A DNA stretch of 64,000 nt from Rotaria sordida (taxonomy: Eukaryota; Rotifera; Eurotatoria; Philodinida; Philodinidae). The notes beneath the pieces were generated by a model, which saw only the letters and a program-made list of their open reading frames with translations, had not been told where the DNA came from and searched no databases. The translations under genes were made by a program, and so were the position numbers. This document shows, in pieces, positions 33,852 through 45,493 of the stretch. Location of the stretch: positions 141,987 through 205,986 of the forward strand of contig CAJNOL010000160.1 in assembly GCA_905250125.1 (NCBI GenBank), read 5' to 3'. How positions within the stretch are numbered: the stretch's first letter is position 1; each line of letters begins with the position of its first letter.

Positions 33852-35555
33852 ATGTATCCTACTATTCGTGAAGTAGCTTCGGCAAGTAATAATGATGAAG
33901 TATTAATAGACGATGCACCTGAACTTCCACCGATTGATGATGAAGAAATTCGTCAAGTTCAAACAGCTTTTTCTCATATGATTGATCAAACATGTTCAAA
34001 TGGTCCAGCTGCTGATGGAACTATTTTTGAACATACATATGTTCCACGAGATTGGTATGCTTTTTTCTTTCGTTCAATTGTACCAACACAAGAATCAGTT
34101 AAACATCATCTTGAACACGAATTACCTCAACAATTTTTTAATTATGAAGGTACTGGTGTTAAATATGCATTCAAAGTTCTTGATCGTCGTACAAATAATT
34201 TAATATATGAACAAATGCCATCATATCATAAATATGGTATGCGTTTATTATTTAGTGGTCCTGTTCAACGTGAATTATTACATACAAATGCAATAAAAAA
34301 ATTTTTTGCTCGTGAAACAATACGTTTAGGTAAAGCATTTGATGATCCAAAATCATCTAAACATATATCAGCATTTGTTAAAATGTATCAAATTAATTTA
34401 AATGAATTACTTCTTACAAATATATCTGATTATCAAACATTTAATCAATTTTTTTATCGAAAATTAAAATCAAATGCTAGAAAAATAGCTAGTCAAGATA
34501 ATCCAAATATAATTGTTTCAGCTGCTGATTGTCGTTTAATTATATTTAATAATATAAATGATGCAACACGTATTTGGATAAAAGGACATAATTTTTCTCT
34601 TAAAGATTTATTTAATGATGAAAAATTAGCAGATGAATTTGATGGTGGTTCAATAGCTATATTTCGTTTAGCACCTGTTGATTATCATCGATTCCATTCA
34701 CCAATTAATGGAAAAATTGGTTCTCATATGAAAACAATAGTTGGAACTTATTATACTGTTAATCCAATTGCAATTAAAGAAAAATTAGATGTTTTAACAA
34801 GAAATCAACGAACGATGATTACAATTGAAAATGAATCTTTTGAAAAAGTCGCTTTTGTTGCTATTGGTGCATTACTTGTTGGATCAGTTAATTTTACTGT
34901 TCAACCTAATCAATATATTAATAAAGGCGATGAACTTGGTAAGATATGAAAATTTAGATTTAATAATGATTTAGAATGTGTCACATATTGATGTTAATTA
35001 AGGAAGTTGGCAGTTAAGATGAATATCTAGTTTATTTAATATAGCCTTTGCAACGTATTGCTACAGTAAATGAGCAAAACATCAGGAAATCAAGACAGAG
35101 CGTTGACCATAGCGACCTCCACGATGAGAATTGTCTGTATATTTAGTGACATAATCAAATATTTCATAGAACAAAAGGACTATACCTAGTGAATAAACAG
35201 AAGTATAATGACAGAGAAATTTCAACATACGGTAAAATAGTGATAAAAAAAATTATCTAAGTTATTTATTACAGAATGTATTTTTTTTTTGTTTATTTAT
35301 TTAGGATTTTTTGCTTATGGTGGTAGTACTGTCGTTGTTGTTTTCAAAGCGGGTGTGGTAAAATGGGATGATGATTTACGACATAATGCGAATAATTCTA
35401 TGGAAACACTTGTTCGTATGGGTGAACAAATTGGTCAACGAAGAACTGACGAAGAACGTCAAGACTATTTATCTAATAGTATTAATACTGGTAAAAAAAA
35501 TTCTGCAATAACTCAACTTTTGACTCGTTTTCCTGTGATGCATACAACTAAATAA
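33852..35555 (+). CDS. Phosphatidylserine decarboxylase, fungal/plant-like soluble type, 2 exons
   Basis: Converts phosphatidylserine to phosphatidylethanolamine and CO2. Exons 33852-34938 and 35305-35555 join in phase (G|GA = Gly) to 445 residues. Visible blocks: FDDPKSSKHISAFVKMYQIN, FNQFFYRKLK, SAADCR (catalytic Asp region), FRLAPVDYHRFHSP (active-site His pair), TVNPIAI, and YGGSTVVVVF. GGST is the self-cleavage site: Ser about 370 becomes the pyruvoyl group, splitting a beta chain of about 369 and an alpha chain of about 76 residues. The mitochondrial animal enzyme (PISD) has LGST, a mitochondrial leader and a membrane span; none is seen here. Block order and wording match fungal cytosolic and Dictyostelium/plant-type enzymes more than PISD, so horizontal acquisition is possible. 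It is first of three close genes. Confidence 0.88.
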
Positions 35556-35729
35556 TATTGCCATGAACATCTTATTATTAATATTATTATTCATAATCTA
35601 TGTTTCTTGCAATTTTATTGTGATATTATTTTTCTTAATGATCATTCAAGCATAATATGTTTAATTATTTTTAATGAAAAAAAATATATATATATATTTT
35701 ATCTTTTTTAGATCTATTAAAAAATACAA
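35556..35729 (+). promoter_or_regulatory. 174-bp gap with acceptor-like site, decarboxylase to ATG14
   Basis: No AATAAA or ATTAAA lies between the decarboxylase stop and the acceptor-like site (ATCTTTTTTAG, AG at 35710-35711, 18 nt before the ATG14 start). This looks like an intercistronic region with a trans-splice acceptor. An internal promoter with a 5' UTR intron remains possible. Confidence 0.5.
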
Positions 35730-38700
35730 ATGGATAGTGAAGATGAACCTAATTCAAATGGTTTATGTTCACCTCCATTAAATGTAATGACACAAACAAT
35801 TGCACCTAATGATTTTTTACTTTCAACATATAAAGAAAATATTCGTTCAAATATTGATAATCATAATGATGATAATTTAGCAACAGTTTCAATGAATATA
35901 CATGGAAATACAAAAACAAGTATATCATCATATAAATGTTGTTTATGTCGAAAAATAGTTGATGATGCAACATTAACATGTGCAAAATGTGTTAATACAG
36001 GACGATTTTGTCCATCAAAACATGATACATGTTCAAATAAACGAAGACAAACATTAATAAATATGTTAAATTCAAATGATTATGAAGAATTTCAACAATA
36101 TTCAAATAAATATTCAATTAATACACCAGCTCATTTACAGTAATAATAGATAATATTTTATGCACATTTTTTTTCAGTCGATTTGTTTTTTTTTTCTAGA
36201 TGTTCTGATCGAATGTTCTTATTAAAAAAATTCAGTATCGAAAAAAAAATTTTACAAGCCGAGTAAGTTTTATTGGATGTTTACAAAAAAAAACAAACAA
36301 CGAGATTATATTCTATTTTTTTTAGATATCAAACAAAAATGGAACCAGTAATTGGACTACATCAAATGGTAAAGTATAAAATCTTTACAAAGATTGTCGG
36401 TATACCGACAGTTTTTGCCCGATTGGACCCACATGAATCGTTTAGAAAGAATTTTAATAAACTATGATGATACATTCACGATTAGAGTTTAGGTGGACTC
36501 GAGTATGATCTTACTATTATGCTTAGATATATTTCGATATTATACAATAATCCGAATTTTTTATATTAGAATTTGTATGAAAGTCGACAACTAAAAGCAA
36601 AATCGATTATACTTAAATAATTGAACATACTTATGAATGAATCATTTTGTTTAAAAAATAGATTGCGAGATTTTATGAGATTGATAATCAGTTGTTATGA
36701 TGGAAAAAGATACTCATCCTGATATCAATATCTGAACTAATGAAAAAAGTTCTCAAAATGATTAATCACTTTTGAGTTAGGACTATGTGCATCTGATAGA
36801 CTCTAATGAGCTATGGATGCCCTCAAACGAGTTCGAGTTCTTCGGTGATAGCTATGAAGATACTACATGGTGACGGTATTTTTTAAGTCAATATTGTTTT
36901 CTCTCCTTAAGGAAACCAATTTTCGAATTTCGACTTGAAACTATTGCGCGGAAACACATTTTAACGAGAATAGTTTATTACGAAAATTTCAAGTCTTTTC
37001 ATGTATTCCTATGTTGAAATAAGAACATCGGATCTGCGATGTGCGAGATATGCTTTTATTATAGCCATATCTTAGAATAGGAAAACATGAAAAGACCTGA
37101 AACCTTCACAATAAATTATTCTCGTTAAAATCAGTCTCTGTGTAAAGTTTCAAGTCGAAATTCAATAATTAGTTTTTCTTTCGGGAGCACAGCATTGACT
37201 TAAAAACTACCGTCAACACCCAGCATCTCCATAGCAACAAGCTAAGCACTTGAACTCTTTTTAGGGTATTCATTGCTTATTATGATCTTCATAATGCATA
37301 GAATCTTGACTCAAAAGTGATTCATCAGTTGTGAGACTTCCCTATTAAGATCGAGATAATTAAATTCATAATTATTAATGGACAAGTCAAAGCAAAATGA
37401 AACGGTTCAATTGATAAATAAAAACTTTGTTGATAATTTTTGTTCATCTAATTTTTCTTATCAATTAGTTATGTCTAACAACACATTGTTATTCATAAAA
37501 GATTTCTGAAATTTAATATTCGTTTTAAAATTAAAATTAATTAAATTTTTGTTTAATTCGAATAAAATTTCATTTAACTTTTTATTAATTTTTAGTATGA
37601 AGAAATTCTTATACGAAAAAATCGTCTTAATCTTGTTAATCAATCTATGACACGATTACGAGAAAAAATTGAACGAAGTAAAAAGAAAAATATTAATTTT
37701 TTTCTTTTCAATTCATATAATTATTTAGACAAAAAAATTAAAGCTGAAACTCAACAACGTATAGATAAAAGAAATTTACGAATACAATTAATTAAAAAAA
37801 AACTACATGAAATAAATATGGTATTAAATTCATCGAATGATGAAATACGAAAAAAAAATGAATTACGAATTGAACAAGAAAATAAATTACATGTTATTCG
37901 TCGACAACGTCTTAATGAAGTATATAAATATGTATTTCCTATTGAACATATATCATCAATTAAAGAGTAAAATTTATTTTCTTTGTTTCATATATTTACT
38001 TAGAATTATATTTTTTATTTTTAGAGATCTTGCATCAACAATACGAGCTTTATCAAGTGCTCAACAACCAATTGTTGATGAAACAAATAGTGATTGGTCC
38101 GAGAATGATGAATTACTAAGTTTAGGAGGAGATAGATATCAAATTGTTAATTCATGTTTACCAGCTAATGGAGATTATCAAGTTGCTAAACGTATGTATT
38201 TTATTTCGGTTTACAAAACATTTTTGTTTACATTTATTAAATATGAAGAAAAAATTGGATGTCGAAATCATTGATATGGAGTATTAAAAATAAATTTCAG
38301 TTGTTTATATGAAGTTAAGATTACGATTGCATTAATTCAAATTCCAATCGATTCCAGTTTTGGTTTCAGAACCGGAAGCATTTGGTATTGGATGAAAGGA
38401 TAATGCACTTGTTTTCTCTATGTCTGTGACAATAATTCAAATATTTGATGTACTAAGAACTCTACTGTTGTTCAATCGTTGAATGCTATGTGATGTTATT
38501 ATTACTAAAATTTTGATCGAGCTATGTAAATGACAAAGTATGAGTAATTTTGAACTCCATTGGAATTATTTGTAGAGATTCCCCAAGTACATTTTGAGAC
38601 GATATCAAGATTATGATATAACTTTTGAATGCACATAATTTCTATAGAGTTCGATTTTTCAGTTATTTGGAATTGATATATCCCTAGTTAAGATTGTTAA

Positions 38701-40451
38701 ACTGTCCTAATAACACAATCAATTCGTCTAAAAGCACTGTGACAAGCAGTTTTCCGTGCTAAACTATCTGCTTAACTTTAATCATGAGTATTTGATTACA
38801 AATATTTTTAATAAGAATTACACGAATACGAGTATAAAATCTATTTTAGAAAAGAAATTTTATGTCTCGTTTTTCAAAATATAAAATTCTTGAATTTATC
38901 TCGTTATAAAACCTATTGTTACCAATTATATTCATTCTCACCCTTCTATGAAGTTAATCGAGCACTAACCAGTTTTCAGTCTGACGAAAGTAATCTTTTA
39001 CATGGGCTTATCCCATTATGAGTCCACCCTAAGCTGTAATACTGTCTTCACCACTACAAAAGGTATATATGTATATATACAAGAGTGCGGCAACTATAGG
39101 AACTCACTAGAGAGTACATACATGATTCATACAGAAAACAAGAGAAACAAAACGAATATATCTGAATATGCAAATTCTCTTAGCGATTCTATGCCTCCAC
39201 TCATCATGACGAATTGAATAGTAAAATAGTCTCAAGCAAAAAAGCGATTCGACAGCTGCCAATGTTCCCTCATGCATTCCATTCTACTACAAAATCCTTT
39301 TTTTTTATCAATGATATATCCAAATGTATTTTAATTATTTTTAAACAAAGACATCATCTATTCTCAATTCGAATAAATAAAATTTTTCTTTTTTAGTTCT
39401 TCTCACAACTGATGTTGATAATAAAACACCTGATGTTGATTCTCTTCAATCAACACTTTCTCATGAATTATATGAAATACTTTCAGCTTTATCACATGCT
39501 TGTCAATTAATTAATGTTATTGCATTTTATCTTCATATTGCTTTACCATTTCGTTTACATCAATTGTAAGAAAATTAATATTTTAATTAATTTTATAATA
39601 ATTAAACAAAACAAAAAAACACCTAACAAAAATTTTTTTTAGGGAATTTAATAGCGATAATTTAACAACAGATCGTCTTCGTGGTGATATTGCGAAATTA
39701 AATGCAAATATCGTTACTAGTTGTATATCACAAGATATACCAATCGAAAATACAAATGTAACACATACACTTGAAAATTTATTAAAATTACTTACATTTA
39801 AACGGTACCGTAGCCGGTTAGTTAATTTTTTTTTTTTTATTAATCATTTATTGTGAAACATGATCTAAATGGAATGTTGAAGTATAGAAGTAAATATTTG
39901 AACCTTTCCAACAGGCCATGACAAACGCTAGTCAGAGACCATCAAAGATGACTTAGTTAAAATAATCTCTCTGTGATTAACAAGAGCAGTTATATCATGT
40001 TTCACATTTTAATCCGGTGAGATTTGTGCTAATAGCTTTCTTTTTTGTTTTACTTAAATCAGACCAAAGCCAGTTGTATATTCTCAACAATATATTGACA
40101 TGATGGACGAAGAAGTTAATGAAATAAGTCGAGCCTATGTTACTGATTATTGGTTTGACGATGTTGAAAAAGATGTAATTGATCTTTTAAATAATGACGA
40201 ATGGGAAACAATACCACAAGGTAAATGAAAAAAAAATAAATTTATTTATTTATTTATTTAATTTTTTTTTGTCATTTAATCAAATAGATTATCTCATACC
40301 AGATGATCCATCAATTCATGAACGTATTAATTCATTACCATCATCATCTAGTCAACAACATCAATCAGTTATGAGTGGTTCAATTGATTATTTGAGAAAT
40401 CGAGGCTCAAATCTTTTCAATTCAGTTTTTCGTAGTTTCGCAAGACCATAA
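35730..40451 (+). CDS. ATG14: ATG14/Barkor autophagy subunit of the class III PI3-kinase complex, 10 exons
   Basis: ATG14 targets the Beclin 1-VPS34 kinase to the ER to start autophagosomes. Exons: 35730-36139, 36200-36262, 36326-36368, 37596-37677, 37729-37966, 38025-38191, 39397-39565, 39643-39816, 40063-40220, 40288-40451; phases agree and give 555 residues (human 492). Near residues 70-87 is the Cys motif YKCCLCRK..LTCAKC that ATG14 uses for ER recruitment. A charged coiled coil (exons 4-5) follows, then the core with VYKYVFPIEHIS (human V..VIFPIEEV), LPANGDYQVAK, ALSHACQLINVIAFYLHIALP, EFNSDNL and KLNANIVTSCISQ. The C-terminus ends in an amphipathic stretch (SIDYLRNRGSNLFNSVFRSF) as in the membrane-sensing BATS domain. 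I split 37596-37966 with a 51-bp intron that does not change frame. Two introns are about 1.2 kb; the rest are short. Confidence 0.9.
36740..37335. repeat. Foldback element in ATG14 intron 3
   Basis: Arms meet near 37050; CTTGAAACTATTGCGCGGAA pairs with the mirror at about 37140-37165 (TGTGTAAAGTTTCAAGTCGA), and TTTTCATGTATTCCTATG pairs with AATAGGAAAACATGAAAA. A partly deleted relative sits at 58300-58730 in the RPC2 gene. Confidence 0.85.
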
Positions 40452-40649
40452 AATTTGTTTTGTTTTTTCTCTTTCTTTTTTTTTTAAACGGTGCTGGTGT
40501 TTTTCTTTTCTAAAATGTAATATTCTATACCTCTATGTATCTGGACATAACATTTTCTTTTTTCTTTTTAAATTTATTCGAGACGATAAAAAACGAAACA
40601 AAACATAAAAATTCAAATCAGTAATTTTTTTCTTTTGCAGATAAACATC
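40452..40649 (+). promoter_or_regulatory. 198-bp gap with acceptor-like site, ATG14 to PREB
   Basis: T-rich spacer without AATAAA, ending in TTTTTTTCTTTTGCAG (AG at 40639-40640), only 9 nt before the PREB ATG. This is a near-ideal splice acceptor with no visible upstream donor, as expected for spliced-leader addition. Confidence 0.55.
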
Positions 40650-42861
40650 ATGTCATCAAATTTAACTTCATCATATTTTCTACAAGAAATGGCTTATCCA
40701 CCATATTGTATTCAACCATTAAAATCTTGGGGTATGATTGCAATTGGAGGTGGAGGTGGTACAGCTAAAACTGGTGTTACAAATGCTGTTGATTTAAAAT
40801 GGGTTTATTTAAATCAATCATCAGATCCAACTAATAATAAATGTTCAATACAAAATGTTAATAGTTTTACACAACATGATAGTGTTATGCGAATGGTTTC
40901 ATTACGTAAACAACATGAATATCTTATATTAGCATTGAATCGTCAATTAAAAGTTATTATGCTTAAAGCATCACAACGTGATGCTGACAATGGATTAGCA
41001 ATGATGAATGTTTTACCACCTCCAACACCACATATTCAAGATACTATACCTAGTGTTCCAGTACAAAGAAATGTACGTCGACGACATAATTCATCAACAT
41101 CATCAATACCAGATTCAATGAATATACAACATCGTTCAACAGTTGTACTTCATCGAAATGGACAAGCAACTGTTGAAGCTATTGGAAATACAAATACAAT
41201 TGTTCAATCACCAACTAATCGTTCAAATTCATTTAATTTTCAAGCAGGAATAGTAACAACAATGAATAATATTTATACAGTTCCAATACAAGAACACGAA
41301 TATGTTAATGCACTTGTAGTTTGTCCAGCTACACAATCCAAACTTTTTGTTGGTTAGTAAATAATATTTAGAACATATCAAAAGTAGTGACGAAGATATT
41401 TTAATTCCTTATAATAAAAAAAAAGCTTAAAGAAACTTTTTCTCTAAATTATCTGATAGTAAAAACAATACTCTGATGTTTGATCATTCTTTAACTAATA
41501 TTATAATAATAAAATTTCGATAAGACCTATCTGTTATGATATACTATGTCGTCTATTTGTCGGCAAAGTCAACATTTTATTGTGATTACTAAAAATACCA
41601 GCGGTTTGTTCTTATTATATCAGTTTTGAATTACAGCATGTTTTGTTCGATAATGGTGCAATTATTTCACCTGGTTTTATCTTTCGATTAATGAGTAATT
41701 TTTTATGGTGCTATCTATACTAAACAATCCAAACTCATAATATAAGCTAGGACAGTCAATATAGCTAGTATAGATGGCTCGAATGCGTTCACTATTAAAG
41801 CGGAGCGTGATTTCGACTAAGATCTGACCTTTTTTCTAAGAGTTAAAAAAAATTCAAGCAGAAGAGCTGTAGTTAATCAATAGTTTTCTGCCGGTTGTCG
41901 CAACATGAAATGTGAGAGTAGTATTGGATCACATGTTGTCTTCGATGTGTATCCTTTTGTTCTCGTCTCCTCGAATGTCTAGTCATCTATATATATATAT
42001 ATATTAGTGTATATAAAAAGTAATGATGGTAATTAAAAACCGTTCTAAGTATAATAAGTTTATTTTACAGGTGCAAGTGATGGTTCATTAACAATCTATG
42101 AAATAATTTGGCCAGCTACATCATCATCAGATCGTTTAATACAATTAAAATTATTAACATCATTTACAGCACATAAGAAAGAAATTGATGATTTAGCTGT
42201 TGATCCATTTGGAACTTGGCTTATTAGTGTATCACGTGATTATCATGTTCAAATTCGTCAATGTACATCAGCATTTGATAAACATAATGAACTTGATTTA
42301 TGTCAATTTGGTATGAATAAAACATCAAAAACACCAAAACCACTTTATCGTATTCGACATGTTCGTTTTGGTATTGTACCATCATCATCATCATCAAATG
42401 CAACATATTATTTATATACAAGTCTTATACCTCAAGCTATTGTGGATAAATTAGTTAGTTATATTATTCAATGGACAGAAAATAAACAACATGAATTTAT
42501 TGTTCGACAACGTAGGATGGTTTCATATGATCGAATCTCAGCTATAGCCGTTAGTAATTGTGGTCAATATATCTCTGTTGGTGATTCAGGTGGTTGTGTA
42601 CGAATATATGCAAGTGATCGTTTAAAATTATTATATGAACATCAAGCACATTCCATATTTGTAACCGATTTAGCTTTTATGTTACGTGAAGAAAATTATT
42701 TATATGAAACAAGTGTATTAAGCATAAGTGCGGACAAAAATCTCTATGTACATAATGTACATCCGCCACAAACAAATATTTTTTCGGTTTCATTTTTAAT
42801 TGTTATGGGTCTTTTGTTGCTCTTTTTATTGTTATCACAAATTCGTTTTAGGTTTCATTAA
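40650..42861 (+). CDS. PREB: PREB/SEC12-like SAR1 guanine-nucleotide exchange factor, 2 exons
   Basis: ER membrane protein that loads SAR1 with GTP to begin COPII coat assembly. Exons 40650-41352 and 42071-42861 join in phase to 497 residues (human PREB 417). Near residues 33-47 is the glycine-rich loop GGGGGTAKTGVTNAVDL, the potassium-binding catalytic loop of SEC12 proteins (human GGGGAAKTGIKNGV). WD40-type blades follow: ASDGSLTIYEI, FTAHKKEIDDLAVDPFGTWL, RVTR-like SRDYHVQI, ISVGDSGGCVRIYA, and HSIFVTDLAFM. A hydrophobic tail (about 474-491) anchors it, with the bulk cytosolic. A Ser/Asn-rich insert of about 80 residues sits in the N-terminal half. The start was set at the first ATG after the acceptor-like CAG. 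Third gene of the cluster; AATAAA occurs about 62 nt after the stop. Confidence 0.88.
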
Positions 42862-42922
42862 TTTTTTTTGTTTTCTTTTTTTTTTTGGTTTTGAAAATTT
42901 TACTATTTATTTAAGAGAAAAA

Positions 42923-42928
42923 AATAAA
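42923..42928 (+). terminator. Poly(A) signal after PREB
   Basis: AATAAA, repeated in an A-rich run (AAATAAAAATAAAAAT), appears 62 nt after the PREB stop and is the first AATAAA downstream of the stop codons in the three-gene cluster. Confidence 0.5.
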
Positions 42929-43508
42929 AATAAAAATAATATGGTATTGGGTTTTAGATCAGCATCTCATTACCGCCCATTCTACGATAGTCTAGTCATA
43001 ATGGTTCACTATTTGATCGACTCAAGCCATGGCATTCATTCATCTACGGTATGTTTTTAATAAATTTCTTTCTGTCAAGATTACTAAAATATATAACTTG
43101 ATTTATATGATAAGATAATAAATTGTTCTGTTCAACTTTTAATATTTTATAGAGAGAGAGGGTGAAATATGGCTCACAGTATTTTGAATGTAACTGTGAA
43201 AAATTCGAATTAGTACAAATATGAATATCATCTAATTATGACAAGTTGATTTGAATAGAATCCTTCATAACTATATTTATAACATCATATTTGAAAGAGG
43301 AGTAGGTTACTTTTATGTATCTACTTAATTGAAGCTCAACCTCAATTTTCGATCTGAAAAACGAATAGAATTTGTATTCTAATTTGAATGTTTGAGTTCG
43401 ATCTCAATCGTCAAAATCATTCTCTTGAGTTTAATATCATTTCTGAAATTCGAATAGTTTGAGTTGATCACAAATGAGCCTCCAAAATAAGGTGCAGGTA
43501 ATTCAAAC

Positions 43509-44096
43509 TTCGAGTAAAAATGTTTTTTTGCCTTCTTTTTATATCATTTGATAGATTTTTAGTTGATGATCACGAATATCTACTTTTTAGCCTTAGCAAA
43601 AACTTCTTTCCGGTCGAAAAATACGAAATACTCGAGAGGTGTCATTTTTCAAGAAAAATGCATCCTTTCGTGAAATGTGCAAAATTTTCTATTTTATTCT
43701 TTTTTTTCCTTCTGAAAATAACTTTTTCAGATTCAGCATCAAAAACTGAATCTGGAAAAGTTTTTGAATCGGCTCTAGATCCAAAACTGTATTGGTGNNN
43801 NNNNNNNCACCAATACAGTTTTGGATCTAGAGCCGATTCAAAAACTTTTCCAGATTCAGTTTTTGATGCTGAATCTGAAAAAGTTATTTTCAGAAGGAAA
43901 AAAAAGAATAAAATAGAAAATTTTGCACATTTCACGAAAGGATGCATTTTTCTTGAAAAATGACACCTCTCGAGTATTTCGTATTTTTCGACCGGAAAGA
44001 AGTTCTTGCTGAGGCTAAAAAGTAGATATTCGTGATCATCAACTAAAAATCTATCAAATGATATAAAAAGAAGGCAAAAAAACATTTTTACTCGAA
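43509..44096. repeat. Near-perfect palindrome around an assembly gap
   Basis: 43509-43797 and 43808-44096 are reverse complements with almost no mismatch, separated by ten Ns. An identical frame is therefore read on both strands across it. Either a real foldback whose loop could not be assembled, or a scaffolding artefact. The ambiguous bases make any protein here meaningless. Confidence 0.95.
43798..43807. other. Assembly gap (10 N)
   Basis: Ten unknown bases at the exact centre of the palindrome; the true length is unknown. Confidence 1.
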
Positions 44097-45493
44097 ATTC
44101 GCTTTGCCGACACCTTACAAAATACCATTGACAAATATTCTACGACAGAGACATAGTATTTAAAGACCAGCAACAGAAATACAGATAATAAAAGATGCTT
44201 TCCAACTCATGATGACCCAGAAAATGATTCTTCTCCTGGTACGAGAAGCCAATCGGATGTAATGCACTTCGCCGAAAATCGTTTCGTCGAAAGACTCGTT
44301 TGTCACTTTAGACTGTTCGAACCCCCCTTAATTTTTATACTGGCTTGTTAAGCATGAAGAGGCCAACTCATTTTGCCCACACCCACACCTTTGAAGTGCC
44401 CTGCGTGACCACAAAATGTTTTCGATGAAGTGCTTTTCGGCGAAGAGCATACTTACCATGTCGACCGAATGAATCAGATAATAGCAACATATTCGTGCAA
44501 ATGGAAAACGACACGTTGATCAACGACTTTCTTTTTCAATATGGTCGACGTTATTGGGATTTCCGCTTTTAATGTGTGGATCAGCAAAAATCCACAATGG
44601 AACGACGGAAAGCGCCACCGCTGACATTTATTTTTGTTCCAATTATGTTGTGATCTCGTTAATGATCACTTGAGTTGACGATATCAACAACCATAAAGAA
44701 TGCAAAGGAATATTCGACTCGCTTTGCAAGCTATTGGACTACTTCTTAATACCTAACTACCTGATATAATACTAGTCAGCGGTATAAAGCAACGTTGCCA
44801 ACTTTATTGAAAAGAACGCAATTGAAAAGTCATCAGCCGCTGTGCATCTTGTCATGCTCCTTGTTGTCTAAATCATCACAAGGTCATTTGTAATAAATGC
44901 TGCGAGACATTTACAGAATGAAAGCGAATAATGACAGTTTTTAGAAAAAAAAAGAAGGAATAGTAGAACTAACAATAACAGCATTCCTTTTTGTCGTTCT
45001 TGTAGTCAACTTCTCTACAGAGTCTCCACAGTCCTAACGTAATATAAGACTAACTTCGTGTCTCACACCTGTTTTATTCAATCGGGGTCTGCATGAATCC
45101 CAGGTTGACAACAAGTGTCGCTCTTTAAGGTTGCTATGTCAAGGTTAAAACTACCAGTTAACCATGGAGCCGAATCCTTGTAAACATTTGTTAATCTCAT
45201 CGAGATCTACTCGTGATCATAATATGAAGTCGAACATCATCCGACAGTTGAATATAGTCCTTTATTGATGAAGTGAAATCTTTTTCATTTATTTATTTAT
45301 TTATTTTCTAGATCGTAATTCCACGATGTTTGACTACATTCTAGCCAAAACGTCAACAGCATTTACGCAGCACTAATTGTATTTCTGTTTTTTCTGCATC
45401 ATTTGAATAAAATGTTCAATTTATTTCTTTGTTTTGTTTTCTTTGATATATTTTGATCAATATGAATAATGTTTTTGTTTCTTGTTCTTCAAG
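44097..45493. other. Spacer upstream of LZIC
   Basis: GC content is a little higher than average. ATGCACTTCGCCGAAAATCG near 44260 has an inverted counterpart GAAGTGCTTTTCGGCGAAGA near 44427, suggesting an eroded transposon end pair. No credible coding frame is seen. The last 80 bp become T-rich and end in TTGTTCTTCAAG directly before the LZIC ATG, an acceptor-like site. Confidence 0.4.

Noticed and set aside
36326..36467. Extension of ATG14 exon 3 to a stop near 36467
   Set aside because: The donor GTAAAG at 36369 restores phase with exon 4; reading through gives an early stop and loses the coiled coil.
39002..39396. Two plus-strand frames in an ATG14 intron
   Set aside because: They lie between ATG14 exons with a verified phase and have no homology or conserved motif.
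43520..44085. Identical 147-residue frames on both strands
   Set aside because: They are a product of the palindrome and cross the run of Ns; no domain is recognised.
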